DNA of 37,170 bases from JAITWN01 sp964388175 (lineage in GTDB: Bacteria > Pseudomonadota > Gammaproteobacteria > SZUA-140). A program made the translations under genes and the position numbers. This document shows, piece by piece, positions 15,248 to 23,818 of this stretch (within the stretch, counting starts at the first letter, position 1; the number at the start of each line of letters is the position of its first letter). The notes under the pieces are model-generated. The model did no database searches, was not told the DNA's origin, and was given only the letters and a program-made list of their open reading frames with translations. Location: positions 1 to 37,170 of the forward strand of contig CAYLYS010000021.1 of the NCBI GenBank assembly GCA_964388175.1, given 5' to 3'.

Positions 15248-16084
15248 TCAGGGTTCCAGAAAAGCGAGAACGGCGTCGAGCCCGGCGTGGTTGAGCACGA
15301 CGTCGGCTTCGGCCTGCACCGCCGGCTTGGCGCGGTAGGCGACGCCGAGTCCGGCGAGGCGCATCATCGGCAGATCGTTGGCGCCGTCGCCCATGGCGAT
15401 CGTCGCTTCCGGTCCGATGCCGAGCTCCGTGCACAGTTTCCGCAGGAAATCCGCTTTCGCCGCCGCGCCCACGATCGCGCCGCTCACCGTCCCGAGCAGG
15501 CGTCCGTCCTCGAATTCCAGCGTGTTGGCCAGCGTGTAGTCCAGATGCAGCCGCTGGCGCAGGCGTTCGGTATAGAAGGTGAATCCGCCGGAGACCAGTG
15601 CGCTCTTCACGCCGCGCGCGCGCAGCCCCTCGATCAGTGTCTGCGCGCCGGGGTTGAGTTGCAGCCGTTCCTCGTACACGCGATCGAGCAGCGTCGCGTC
15701 CAGCCCTTTGAGCAGGGCGAGGCGGCGGCGCAGCGAGGTTTCGAAATCGATCTCGCCGCGCATCGCCGCCTTGGTGATTTCCGCCACCTGCGGTTTGATG
15801 CCGGCATAGGAGGCGATCTCGTCCGTGCATTCGATGGAGATGAGCGTCGAATCCATATCGGTGAGCAGCAGGCGCACCGCCGACGGATCGAAGTCCGCGG
15901 GAATCGGGTTGATGTCGAAGCCGAAGCGCTCGCGCAGCGCGGCGAGGGGCTGCGCGGGAACGGGAGCGGCGGTGATCACGCGCAGATGCGCGGCGCGTTC
16001 CTCGACGCGTCCGCCGCTGGCCGCGGCCACTTGCCGCGCCGCTTCCGCGTCCAGCGCGGAACCCTGCAGGATCAGTGTCGCCAT
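15248..16084 (-). CDS. serB: Phosphoserine phosphatase
   Basis: HAD-superfamily enzyme of 278 aa that makes L-serine from phosphoserine, the last step of the phosphorylated serine pathway. The nucleophile motif is TDMDST (Asp76 and Asp78). Motif II is ALVSGGFTFYTE, motif III includes the Lys in AAAKADF, and motif IV is MGDGANDLPMM. The first 70 residues form a small regulatory-type domain usual for proteobacterial SerB. It is the last gene of the minus-strand group rph-rdgB-hemW-CPXCG-serB, 56 nt after the preceding stop. Confidence 0.96.
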   Translation of the reverse strand: MATLILQGSALDAEAARQVAAASGGRVEERAAHLRVITAAPVPAQPLAALRERFGFDINPIPADFDPSAVRLLLTDMDSTLISIECTDEIASYAGIKPQVAEITKAAMRGEIDFETSLRRRLALLKGLDATLLDRVYEERLQLNPGAQTLIEGLRARGVKSALVSGGFTFYTERLRQRLHLDYTLANTLEFEDGRLLGTVSGAIVGAAAKADFLRKLCTELGIGPEATIAMGDGANDLPMMRLAGLGVAYRAKPAVQAEADVVLNHAGLDAVLAFLEP

Positions 16085-16140
16085 CGTTTCAGCTCCAGGC
16101 TCGAAAAACGCAAATCATAGCCTGTTTTTCGGCCGGCACG

Positions 16141-16353
16141 CTATTCATCGTCGCGCCTGATGCGCAGTTCGGCGAGCTCGCCGGTGGTGTCGAAGATGAG
16201 TTCGATGTGCACGGGGCGGCAGCAGACGTGGCAGTCCTCGATATAGGCTTCGCTGCCGGCGCCGAGGAGTGCCGAGCTGGGGTCGATGAGCAGATCGAAC
16301 GGTTCCCCGCAGTAGGGGCAGTCGATGCGGCGCTGTTCCAGCGGTTCAGTCAT
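16141..16353 (-). CDS. CPXCG-motif cysteine-rich protein
   Basis: Small protein of 70 aa with CPYCGEPF (Cys12, Cys15) and CHVCCRP (Cys41, 44, 45), a likely zinc-binding pair of knuckles. It matches the conserved proteobacterial CPXCG family of unknown function. Sequence between the cysteines, LLIDPSSALLGAGSEAYIEDC, is typical of that family. The ATG overlaps the hemW 3' end by 8 nt, so translation is probably coupled. Expected to be cytosolic. Confidence 0.9.
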   Translation of the reverse strand: MTEPLEQRRIDCPYCGEPFDLLIDPSSALLGAGSEAYIEDCHVCCRPVHIELIFDTTGELAELRIRRDDE

Positions 16354-17611
16354 CGTCGGGCAGGAACAGCATCAGCAGTTCGTTCAGATAGCGCCGTCCC
16401 CGCGCGGTGGGCCGGATATGGACGTGATCGCGTTCGATCAGTTCCAGCGTTTCGGCGCGGGCGAGCGCGGGTTCGAACAGCGCGAGCGGCAAGCCGGTGC
16501 GCTCCTGGAACAGGCGTCGTTCGAAACCTTCGTTGAGGCGCAGGGCGTTGAGCATGAATTCGAAACCGAGCGCGGGGGCGTCGAGCCGGCGTTGCTCGGC
16601 AATGCGCGCGGCGCTCGCCGCCTGTTCGAGGTAGGCGCGCGGATGTCTGACCTTGGACAGGCGTTCCACCGTCTGCGCGGCGGGCAGGGTGAGCTTGCCA
16701 TGGGCGCCGGCGCCGATGCCGAGATAGTCGCCGAAGCGCCAGTAGTTCAGGTTGTGCCGGCATTGCATGCCGGGGCGGGCATAGGCCGAGACTTCGTACT
16801 GGAGATAGCCGGCGGCGGCGAGGTAGTCCTGGCAGTGCGACTGCATGTCCCACAGCGTATCGTCGTCGGGCTGCGGCGGCGGTTGCAGATAGAACGCCGT
16901 ATTCGGCTCGATGGTGAGCTGGTAGTGGGAGAGATGCGGTGGCTCCAGCGCCACCGCCGCGTGCAGATCGTCGAGCGCGCCCTGCAGCGATTGTCCGGGC
17001 AGGCCGTACATGAGGTCGATGTTCCAGCGTTCGAAGCCGGCGCTGACTGTCGCTTCGGCTGCCACGCGCGCCTGTTTCGCGTCGTGGATGCGGCCGATGC
17101 GTGCGAGCAGTTCGTCGTTCAGGCTCTGCACGCCCAGCGACAGGCGATTGATGCCGGCGGCGCGGAATTCGCGCAGGCGGCCGGCGTCGACCGTGCCGGG
17201 ATTGGCTTCCAGCGTGATTTCGGCGCCCGGGTAGAGCGGCAGCCGCGCGCGCACGTCCGAGAGCAGGCGGTCCAGTGTCTCGGGCGCCAGCAGGCTGGGC
17301 GTGCCGCCGCCGATGAAGACACTTTCCACGTTGCGTCCCCACACCAGCGGCAATTCCTGCTCCAGATCCGCGATCAGAGCGTGGATATAATCGGCTTCCG
17401 GAATGCGTTCCCGCGCCTCATGCGAATTGAAGTCGCAATACGGGCATTTGCGCGTACACCAGGGGATGTGGATATAGAGCGCCAGCGGCGGGACGGTATC
17501 GAAGCGCGGCGCCGCGAGCGCGGTGCCTGCGTTCAGATTGGCGTTCAGCTCGATGCGCGCCGCGCCGGGGCGGTGTGCGGGCGCATCGCCGGCACCGGAG
17601 AGCGTGTTCAT
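16346..17611 (-). CDS. hemW: Radical SAM heme chaperone HemW
   Basis: Protein of 421 aa related to oxygen-independent coproporphyrinogen oxidase but now understood as a heme chaperone. The radical-SAM cluster motif is IPWCTRKCPYCDF (Cys52, 56, 59), followed by FIGGGTPSLL, EANPG, RLSLGVQSLND and NIDLMYGLPGQS. The C-terminal HemN-like domain contains YWRFGDYLGIGAGAHGK. The first 40 residues, before PPLALYIHIPW, are an extension not found in E. coli HemW; a later start is possible, but the ATG that overlaps the rdgB stop (ATGA) is favoured by coupling. The gene next to rdgB is a common proteobacterial arrangement. Confidence 0.93.
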   Translation of the reverse strand: MNTLSGAGDAPAHRPGAARIELNANLNAGTALAAPRFDTVPPLALYIHIPWCTRKCPYCDFNSHEARERIPEADYIHALIADLEQELPLVWGRNVESVFIGGGTPSLLAPETLDRLLSDVRARLPLYPGAEITLEANPGTVDAGRLREFRAAGINRLSLGVQSLNDELLARIGRIHDAKQARVAAEATVSAGFERWNIDLMYGLPGQSLQGALDDLHAAVALEPPHLSHYQLTIEPNTAFYLQPPPQPDDDTLWDMQSHCQDYLAAAGYLQYEVSAYARPGMQCRHNLNYWRFGDYLGIGAGAHGKLTLPAAQTVERLSKVRHPRAYLEQAASAARIAEQRRLDAPALGFEFMLNALRLNEGFERRLFQERTGLPLALFEPALARAETLELIERDHVHIRPTARGRRYLNELLMLFLPDDD

Positions 17612-18258
17612 GGCCGGTGCGGACCGGGCGCATCGCCGCCGGCGAATGCGCGCAGCAGTTGCGCCATGGCCTGGCCGCGATGGCTGAGGCGGTTCTTGGT
17701 CGCGGGCGGCAGTTCAGCGGAGGCGCAATCGTATCCGGGCACGAGAAACACCGGATCGTAGCCGAAGCCGCCGTCGCCGCGCGGCGCCCGCAGGATGCTG
17801 CCTTCCCAGCTGCCCTGGCAGATCAGCGGCGTCGGATCGAGGGCGTGGCGCATGTAGACGATGACGCAGCGGAAGCGCGCCGTGCGTTCGCCGTCGGGGA
17901 TGCCGGCAAGCTCGCGCAGCAGCTTGTCGACGTTGGCGCCGTCGCTGCTGCCGACATCCGCTTCGGCGCCGGCGTAACGGGAGGAGTAGATGCCCGGTGC
18001 GCCGAGCAGTGCGTCGACCTCGAGGCCGGAATCGTCGGCGATCGCCGGCAGTCCGGTGATCTGCGCGGCATGGCGCGCCTTGATGATGGCGTTCTCGACG
18101 AAGCTGAGGCCGGTTTCGTCGGCGTCGGCAACGTTGAGTTCGCGCTGCGATATCAGCTCGAAACCGGCGTCGGCGAGCAGCGCCGAGAATTCGCGCGCCT
18201 TGCCCTTGTTGCCGCTGGCAAGTACGATGCGCTGGCCCTGTCCGGCCGCGGTCGTCAC
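17608..18258 (-). CDS. rdgB: dITP/XTP pyrophosphatase (HAM1-like)
   Basis: House-cleaning nucleotide pyrophosphatase, 216 aa, that hydrolyses dITP, ITP and XTP to monophosphates to keep deaminated purines out of nucleic acids. Motifs are VLASGNKGKAREF (substrate loop), FVENAIIKARHAA, ADDSGLEVDALLGAPGIYSSRYAG with the catalytic Asp, and GFGYDPVFLVPGY. The end SHRGQAMAQLL is typical. I choose the GTG whose last two bases begin the rph stop TGA (GTGA at 18255-18258), because it gives the standard N-terminus. Upstream in-frame sequence belongs to rph read out of frame. Confidence 0.95.
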   Translation of the reverse strand: MTTAAGQGQRIVLASGNKGKAREFSALLADAGFELISQRELNVADADETGLSFVENAIIKARHAAQITGLPAIADDSGLEVDALLGAPGIYSSRYAGAEADVGSSDGANVDKLLRELAGIPDGERTARFRCVIVYMRHALDPTPLICQGSWEGSILRAPRGDGGFGYDPVFLVPGYDCASAELPPATKNRLSHRGQAMAQLLRAFAGGDAPGPHRP

Positions 18259-18984
18259 GGCCGGGCGCCGCCTTCCAGCGCCTGCTGCTGCAGCCGGATC
18301 AGCTCGGCGATGCCGCCGCGCGCGAGTTCGACCATGGCCAGCATTTCGTTCATGCGGAAAGCGTGTCCTTCGGCGGTGCCCTGCAGTTCGATGAAGGCGC
18401 CGGCGTCGTTCATGACCACGTTCATGTCGGTTTCGGNNNNNNNNNNCCTCGGCGTAGTCGAGGTCGAGCACGGGGGCGCCGCGGTAGATGCCGACGGATA
18501 CCGCGGCGATATGGCCGTGGAGCGGATTGGTGTTCAGCTGGCGCTGGCGCATCAGCGCGGTAATGGCGTCGGCGAGCGCGATGTAGCCGCCGGTGATGGC
18601 GGCGGTGCGCGTGCCGCCATCGGCCTGGATGACGTCGCAATCAATAGTGATGGTACGCTCGCCGAGCGCGTCGAGATCGATCGCGGCGCGCAGCGATCGT
18701 CCGATCAGACGCTGGATTTCCAGCGTGCGCCCGCCCTGACGTCCGCGCGACGCCTCGCGCTGCATGCGCTGGCCGGTGGAGCGCGGCAGCATACCGTATT
18801 CGGCGGTGATCCAGCCGCGGCCGCCGCCTTTGAGAAAGGCCGGTACGCGCGGCTCGATGCTGGCGTTGCACAGCACGCGCGTATCGCCGAATTCGACCAG
18901 CACCGAGCCTTCGGCGTGACGGGTGTAATGGCGGGTAATGGCGATCGATCTCAGTTCGCCTGGTGCACGGCCGCTGGGACGCAT
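18255..18984 (-). CDS. rph: RNase PH, interrupted by 10-N gap
   Basis: Phosphorolytic 3'-exoribonuclease that trims tRNA 3' ends. The N-terminal part runs MRPSGRAPGELRSIAITRHYT to GAPVLDLDYAE in one frame. After the N run the C-terminal part, ETDMNVVMNDAGAFIELQGTAEGHAF to LEGGARP, is in another frame. Phosphate-binding and core features such as PRSTGQRMQREASRGRQGGRTLEIQRLIGR and CDVIQADGGTRTAAITG are seen. Family proteins have DSxA between the two parts, which needs 9 unknown bases, not 10. The gene is therefore almost surely intact and the frame break is a gap artefact. Expected protein length is about 242 aa. Confidence 0.93.
18437..18446. other. Sequence gap of 10 N inside rph
   Basis: A run of ten N interrupts rph between the conserved YAE and ETDMNVV. 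Family alignment from memory (E. coli has EDSAAETD) predicts nine missing bases here, so the number is probably a placeholder one base too long. As written it shifts the frame and creates a spurious continuous frame from rph into rdgB. Confidence 0.9.
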
Positions 18985-19017
18985 GATGATCCTTCTTGAT
19001 TGATGGCTGGGTTCAGG

Positions 19018-19047
19018 TTGGGATTCTGTGGGACAATCTAGTATAAC
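19018..19047. promoter_or_regulatory. Divergent promoter region between rph and yicC
   Basis: For yicC the plus strand offers TTGGGA (19018-19023), an 18-nt spacer and TATAAC (19042-19047). On the minus strand TATACT occupies 19040-19045, giving rph an overlapping -10 element. The two -10 boxes share the same helix segment, so transcription in the two directions may compete. Starts would be about 50 nt before each gene. Confidence 0.5.
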
Positions 19048-19100
19048 CTATCGATCGCCGATCAATTGTAGATGCGGGTAAGACGCAGGGGAGCAGTCAG

Positions 19101-19967
19101 TTGATACGTAGCATGACGGGGTTCGCGCGCCGAGAATTCGAGTCCGCGCAGGGTGTGCTGGTGTGGGAGCTGCGTACGCTCAATCATCGTTATCTCGATG
19201 TCGCTCTGCGCATACCGGAAGAGCTGCGCGCGATCGAATCACGCGCGCGTGAGCTGATCTCGTCGCGGCTTCGCCGCGGCAAGCTGGAAGGCACGCTCAG
19301 ATATCAGTCGCGCGCCGCCGCGGCGACCGGATTGACGCTCGATGAGACGCTGGTCGAGAGGCTGCTCGTTCTGCATCGGCGGGTGGAGGAGATGATGGGC
19401 CGGCCGATGCCGACGGGCGCCATGGATGTGCTGCGCTGGCCCGGCGTGCTGGCCACGGTGGAGGTCGATGCCGGCGCGCTGCAGAGCGCGGCGCTCGATC
19501 TGCTCGATGGCACGCTGGCCGAGATCGACGACACCCGGCTGCGTGAAGGCGGCGTCATCCGGGCATTGATCGTGCAACGCGCGGCCGATATCCGTCGCCA
19601 GGTCGATGCGGTGCGCGCGCAGTTGCCGGAGATCATGGGCAATCAGCGCCGCAAGCTGACCGCGCGCCTGCAGGAGCTGGCGGCACGTTTCGATGCCGAC
19701 CGGCTGGAGCAGGAACTGCTCTATCTGGTGCAGAAGGCCGATGTGGACGAGGAGCTCGATCGTCTGCTGGTGCATCTGGACGAGGTCGAGCGCGTGCTCG
19801 GCGAGGCCGGGCCGGCGGGGCGGCGGCTGGACTTCCTCATGCAGGAACTCAACCGCGAGGCCAATACGCTCGGCTCCAAGTCGATCGATGCGCTGACCAC
19901 GCTGGCTTCGGTCGAGATCAAGGTCGCCGTCGAGCAGATGCGCGAACAGGTCCAGAACATAGAATGA
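19101..19967 (+). CDS. yicC: YicC family endoribonuclease/RNA-degradation factor
   Basis: Conserved protein of 288 aa. E. coli YicC has been linked to small-RNA turnover, and related proteins act as endoribonucleases. It starts MIRSMTGFAR, the family hallmark, from a TTG preceded by GGGGAGCAG; the ATG four codons later would lose the conserved MIRS. Further family features are LRTLNHRYLDVALRIPEELR, SSRLRRGKLEGTLRY, and the C-terminal EADVDEEL-like stretch (KADVDEELDRLLVHLDE) and FLMQELNREANTLGSKS. It heads a long plus-strand gene series, 20 nt before gmk, and faces rph, another RNase, across a short spacer. Confidence 0.94.
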   Translation: MIRSMTGFARREFESAQGVLVWELRTLNHRYLDVALRIPEELRAIESRARELISSRLRRGKLEGTLRYQSRAAAATGLTLDETLVERLLVLHRRVEEMMGRPMPTGAMDVLRWPGVLATVEVDAGALQSAALDLLDGTLAEIDDTRLREGGVIRALIVQRAADIRRQVDAVRAQLPEIMGNQRRKLTARLQELAARFDADRLEQELLYLVQKADVDEELDRLLVHLDEVERVLGEAGPAGRRLDFLMQELNREANTLGSKSIDALTTLASVEIKVAVEQMREQVQNIE

Positions 19968-19986
19968 GCACGGTACGGTTTCCGGC

Positions 19987-20703
19987 ATGAGCGGCGCCGG
20001 ACAGGATGGAGGACAGGGCGGCGCGCAGCCGGGCAGCTGTGCCGCGGCGCTGTTCATCGTTTCCGCGCCGTCGGGCGCCGGCAAGACCAGTCTGATCAAG
20101 GCGCTGCTCGCCGCCGATGCGGAACTGGCCGCTTCCATATCCCATACCACCCGGCCGCCGCGCCCGGGCGAGATCGACGGCAGGGATTACCATTTCGTCG
20201 GCGTGGAGCGCTTCCATGCCATGGTCGCGGCGGGCGATTTCCTCGAGCATGCCTGTGTTTTCGACCATCATTACGGCACCAGTGCTGCCGCCGTGCGCGC
20301 GCAGGCCATGGCCGGCCACGACGTGGTGCTCGAGATCGACTGGCAGGGTGCGCGCCAGATCCATGCGCTGGTGCCGGATGCGGTCAGGATTTTCATCCTG
20401 CCGCCTTCCGTGCAGACGCTGCGCCAGCGCCTGCAGGCGCGCGGGCAGGACGGCGCGGCGGTCATCGAACGCCGGATGCGGGATGCCCTGAGCGAGCTTT
20501 CCCACTGCGGCGAGTACGATTATCTGGTCGTCAACGATGATTTTGCCCGCGCGCTGGACGATCTGCGTGCGATCGTGCGCGCGCGGCGGCTGCAGACAGC
20601 CGCGCAGCAGGCCCGCCATGGGCGGATGCTGGCGGCGCTGCGCGGCGGAAAGGGCGAGAATGGTCCTGGAAATGATCCCGAGGATGACCGGGGAGCGGTC
20701 TGA
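19987..20703 (+). CDS. gmk: Guanylate kinase
   Basis: Converts GMP and ATP to GDP and ADP, an essential step in guanine nucleotide supply; 238 aa. The P-loop SAPSGAGKTS lies at residues 26-35. GMP-binding features follow: SHTTRPPRPGEIDGRDYHFV, FLEHACVFDHHYGTS and VLEIDWQGARQI. Relative to E. coli Gmk it has about 20 extra residues at the N-terminus (Gly/Gln-rich) and a longer C-terminal tail. It is grouped with rpoZ and spoT, the usual arrangement that ties GTP supply to ppGpp metabolism. Confidence 0.96.
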   Translation: MSGAGQDGGQGGAQPGSCAAALFIVSAPSGAGKTSLIKALLAADAELAASISHTTRPPRPGEIDGRDYHFVGVERFHAMVAAGDFLEHACVFDHHYGTSAAAVRAQAMAGHDVVLEIDWQGARQIHALVPDAVRIFILPPSVQTLRQRLQARGQDGAAVIERRMRDALSELSHCGEYDYLVVNDDFARALDDLRAIVRARRLQTAAQQARHGRMLAALRGGKGENGPGNDPEDDRGAV

Positions 20704-20728
20704 ACGATGTCATCGCCGCCGAAACCGG

Positions 20729-20734
20729 TATAAT
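20729..20734 (+). promoter_or_regulatory. Consensus -10 box before rpoZ
   Basis: A perfect TATAAT preceded by GG sits 38 nt before the rpoZ ATG. No good -35 hexamer is found 16-18 nt upstream (GATGTC is the closest). It may be a weak or activator-dependent internal promoter for rpoZ-spoT within the gene series. Confidence 0.4.
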
Positions 20735-20772
20735 AGCGACCGTATCCACCGCATGCGAGATTCCCGAGAGCC

Positions 20773-21075
20773 ATGGCACGCATCACCGTAGAAGATTGCC
20801 TGAAACACATTCCCAACCGTTTCGACCTGGTGATGGTCGCCAGCAAGCGGGCGCGTCAGCTCAGCCACGGCAAGGAGCCGACCGTGCCTTGGGACAACGA
20901 CAAGCCGACCGTCGTCGCGCTGCGCGAAATCGCCGGCGCCACCATCAGCGCTTCCATCCTCGCTGAAGCCAGCGCGCAAGAACAGCGCGAAGAGACGCTC
21001 GACGAGCAGGAACTGCGCGAACGTCTGCGCCAGGAGTTGCAGCAGGAGCTCCAGCAGGGCATCGAGCAGGAATAA
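20773..21075 (+). CDS. rpoZ: RNA polymerase omega subunit
   Basis: Omega subunit, 100 aa, which binds beta-prime, helps assemble RNA polymerase and forms part of a ppGpp site. MARITVEDCLKHIPNRFDLVMVASKRARQL and DKPTVVALREIA are standard. The C-terminus is a charged Gln/Glu-rich helix (LRERLRQELQQELQQGIEQE), more repetitive than in E. coli. It lies directly before spoT, as in most proteobacteria. Confidence 0.97.
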   Translation: MARITVEDCLKHIPNRFDLVMVASKRARQLSHGKEPTVPWDNDKPTVVALREIAGATISASILAEASAQEQREETLDEQELRERLRQELQQELQQGIEQE

Positions 21076-21101
21076 GGCCGGCTTCGTGATCGAGACCTCA
21101 C

Positions 21102-23342
21102 TTGAAACGGTCCGAACTGACACCCTATGCCGAACTGCCTGAATCTTCGGATCCCGATTATCTGCTCGGCGAGCTGTGCGCCGAGCTGCAGGCTTATCTC
21201 GACCCCCGCCAGATAGCCGAGGTCCGGCGCGCCCATCAGTTCAGCGCGCGCGCCCACGAAGGACAGCTGCGTCTTTCCGGCGAACCTTACATCAGCCATC
21301 CCCTGGCGGTCGCCCGCATCCTGGCGGGCATGCGCATGAATACCGAGTCCATCGTCGCCGCGCTGCTGCACGATGTCATCGAGGACACGCCGACGGCGCG
21401 GGAGCAGATCGCCGAGCAGTTCGGCGAGGACGTTGCCCATCTGGTCGACGGTGTCAGCAAGCTGACCCAGATCGCCTTCGAGACGCGGCGCGAGGCGCAG
21501 GCGGAGAATTTCCGCAAGATGCTGCTGGCGATGGTGCAGGATATCCGCGTCATCATCATCAAGCTCGCCGACCGGCTGCACAATATGCGTACCATCGGTG
21601 CCTGCAGCCGCGAGGCGCGTCGGCGCATCGCGCACGAGACGCTGGAAATCTATGCGCCGATCGCCAACCGGCTCGGCATGAATCAGGTCCGTACCGAGCT
21701 GCAGGAGCTCGGCTTCGCCGTCTACTACCCCTCCCGCTACCGCGTGCTGGCCGAATCGCTGCGCAAGGCGCGCGGTAACCGGCGCGAGATCGTCAGCAAG
21801 ATCACCTATGGGCTGGAAGAGCGCCTGGAGCAGGAGGGCTTGCCGTGTCGCATCGTCGGCCGCGAGAAGCATCTCTACAGCATCTATCAGAAGATGCGCA
21901 GCAAGCGGCTGAGCTTTGCCGAGGTGTTCGATGTTTACGCCTTCCGCATCATCGTCGACAACGTCGATTCCTGCTATCGCGTGCTCGGCTCGGTGCACAA
22001 TCTGTACAAGCCGGTGCCGGGCAAGTTCAAGGATTACATCGCCATTCCCAAGGCCAACGGCTATCAGTCGCTGCATACCGTGCTGTTCGGCCCCTTCGGT
22101 GTGCACATCGAGGTGCAGATCCGTTCGGAGGACATGGAAAAAGTAGCGGAAGCGGGCGTCGCGGCGCACTGGCTGTACAAGCTGGGCGATTCGGACGCCG
22201 CCAACAGCGGCACGCAGAAGCGCGTGCGCGAGTGGATGAGCGGCCTGCTGGAAATGCAGAAGAACGCCGGCAATTCGCTCGAATTCCTCGAAAACGTCAA
22301 GATCGATCTGTTTCCCGACGAAGTCTACGTCTTCACCCCGCGCGGCAAGATCATGGAACTGCCGCGCGGCGCGACGCCGGTCGACTTTGCCTATGCCGTG
22401 CATACCGATGTCGGCAATACCTGCGTCGCCGCCAAGATCGAGCGCCGCCTGGCGCCGCTGTCCTCGACCCTGCAGAGCGGACAGACGGTGGAAATCATCA
22501 CTTCCCCCGGCGCGCGGCCCAATCCGGCGTGGCTGAACTGGGTGGTGACCGGCAAGGCGCGCGGCAATATCCGCAACTTCCTCAAGAATCTGAAGTGCGA
22601 CGAATCGGTGGATCTCGGCCAGCGCCTGTTCGAGCGGGCGCTGCGCAATGCCAGCGCCAAATCGCTCGACGACTTCTCGCGGCGCGACATCGAACGCCTG
22701 CTGACCGAGTTCAAATGCCAGACCATAGAGCAGCTGTACGAGGACATCGGGCTCGGCAATCGCCTCGCTCCGCTGGTCGTGCGCCGACTGCTCGAATTCG
22801 CCGCGGTGGACAAGGGCCAGCGTCGCGGCCACAGTGCCATCAAGCACGTGTTCACCCGCTATATGCCGGCCTGGCTCGGTGGTTCCAAGGGTAACGCGGC
22901 GCCGTTGGCGATCAAGGGCACCGAAGGCATGGTGGTGACGTTCGCCAAATGCTGTTATCCGATTCCCGGCGATCCGATCCAGGGCTTCGTGTCGTCCGGG
23001 CGCGGCATCGTCGTGCACGCCGAGTCGTGCAAGAATGTGAAAGAATTCCGCAATCAGCCGGAAAAATGGATAGACGTGCAGTGGGAGCCCGAGATCGAAG
23101 GCGAGTTCCCGGTCGAGATCCGGGTCGATGTGCTCAACCGGCGCGGCGTGCTGGCAACCATCGCCGCGGCGATCGCCAATATGGACGCCAACATCAGCAA
23201 TGTTTCCATCGAAGAGCATGATGGCAAGTACAGTTCCATTTTCTTTATCATCTCCGTGCACCATCGCGTTCATCTGGCGCGCGTCATGCGCCGCATCAGG
23301 ACCATTGAGCACGTGGTGAAAATCAACCGGAAGAAGGCCTGA
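21102..23342 (+). CDS. spoT: Bifunctional (p)ppGpp synthetase/hydrolase SpoT/Rel
   Basis: Stringent-response enzyme of 746 aa. The HD hydrolase domain has LLHDVIEDT (His90-Asp91) with SHPLAVARIL before it and ENFRKMLLAMVQDIRV after it. The synthetase domain contains RIVGREKHLYSIYQKM, YAFRIIVDN and GKFKDYIAIPKANGYQSLHT, the latter of the KD type usual in bifunctional enzymes. A TGS domain starts near residue 405 (DEVYVFTPRGKIMELPRG), and an ACT domain occupies about 666-746. The only start that keeps the normal N-terminus is TTG, with a weak GAGA upstream; the first internal Met is residue 77. Probably the sole or main Rel enzyme gene of this locus. Confidence 0.96.
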   Translation: MKRSELTPYAELPESSDPDYLLGELCAELQAYLDPRQIAEVRRAHQFSARAHEGQLRLSGEPYISHPLAVARILAGMRMNTESIVAALLHDVIEDTPTAREQIAEQFGEDVAHLVDGVSKLTQIAFETRREAQAENFRKMLLAMVQDIRVIIIKLADRLHNMRTIGACSREARRRIAHETLEIYAPIANRLGMNQVRTELQELGFAVYYPSRYRVLAESLRKARGNRREIVSKITYGLEERLEQEGLPCRIVGREKHLYSIYQKMRSKRLSFAEVFDVYAFRIIVDNVDSCYRVLGSVHNLYKPVPGKFKDYIAIPKANGYQSLHTVLFGPFGVHIEVQIRSEDMEKVAEAGVAAHWLYKLGDSDAANSGTQKRVREWMSGLLEMQKNAGNSLEFLENVKIDLFPDEVYVFTPRGKIMELPRGATPVDFAYAVHTDVGNTCVAAKIERRLAPLSSTLQSGQTVEIITSPGARPNPAWLNWVVTGKARGNIRNFLKNLKCDESVDLGQRLFERALRNASAKSLDDFSRRDIERLLTEFKCQTIEQLYEDIGLGNRLAPLVVRRLLEFAAVDKGQRRGHSAIKHVFTRYMPAWLGGSKGNAAPLAIKGTEGMVVTFAKCCYPIPGDPIQGFVSSGRGIVVHAESCKNVKEFRNQPEKWIDVQWEPEIEGEFPVEIRVDVLNRRGVLATIAAAIANMDANISNVSIEEHDGKYSSIFFIISVHHRVHLARVMRRIRTIEHVVKINRKKA

Positions 23343-23413
23343 ATCCATCCGGCCGGGTGGTGAGCGGGGCAGCGCCACGCCATCGCCACGGCTCATACAC
23401 AGGGAGTTCTGCG

Positions 23414-23809
23414 TTGGAACGAAAGATCATCAGTACCGATGCCGCGCCGGGCGCCATCGGCACCTATTCCCAGGCCGTGCGGGTGGGCGAGATCGTATAC
23501 CTGTCGGGACAGATACCGCTCGATCCGGCGACCATGCAACTGGTCGACGGCGATTTCGAAGCGGCGGCGGTGAGGGTGTTCGAGAATCTCAAGGCGGTCG
23601 CCGAGGCGGCGGGCGGCAGTCTCGCCGATGTGGTCAAACTCAACGTCTATCTGGTCGATCTGACCAACTTTCCGTTGGTCAACGAAGTGATGGGGCGCTA
23701 TTTCCAGGCGCCCTACCCGGCGCGCGCGGCGGTTCAGGTCGCGGCGCTGCCGAAGGGGGCCGTGGTCGAGGCCGACGCGGTCATGCATCTGCGCGCAGTC
23801 GGGCGCTGA
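23414..23809 (+). CDS. ridA: RidA family reactive-intermediate deaminase
   Basis: Enzyme of 131 aa that hydrolyses reactive enamine/imine intermediates from pyridoxal-phosphate enzymes to keto acids and ammonia. Family signature: ISTDAAPGAIGTYSQAV, VYLSGQIPLDP, VVKLNVYLVDLTNF and the C-terminal PARAAVQVAALPKGAVVEADAV with the key Arg. The TTG start has AGGGAG 7 nt upstream. It is commonly placed after spoT. Probably cytosolic trimer. Confidence 0.95.
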   Translation: MERKIISTDAAPGAIGTYSQAVRVGEIVYLSGQIPLDPATMQLVDGDFEAAAVRVFENLKAVAEAAGGSLADVVKLNVYLVDLTNFPLVNEVMGRYFQAPYPARAAVQVAALPKGAVVEADAVMHLRAVGR

Positions 23810-23818
23810 CATGGCGCA

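Noticed and set aside
17608..18984. Continuous frame suggesting an RNase PH-RdgB fusion
   Set aside because: The continuity depends on the 10-N placeholder. Rph ends in a different frame at 18255 and rdgB begins at GTG 18258, as in normal separate genes.
20856..23396. 846-codon open frame opposite spoT
   Set aside because: Antisense shadow of a high-GC gene; translation has no domain features while spoT has all of its domains.
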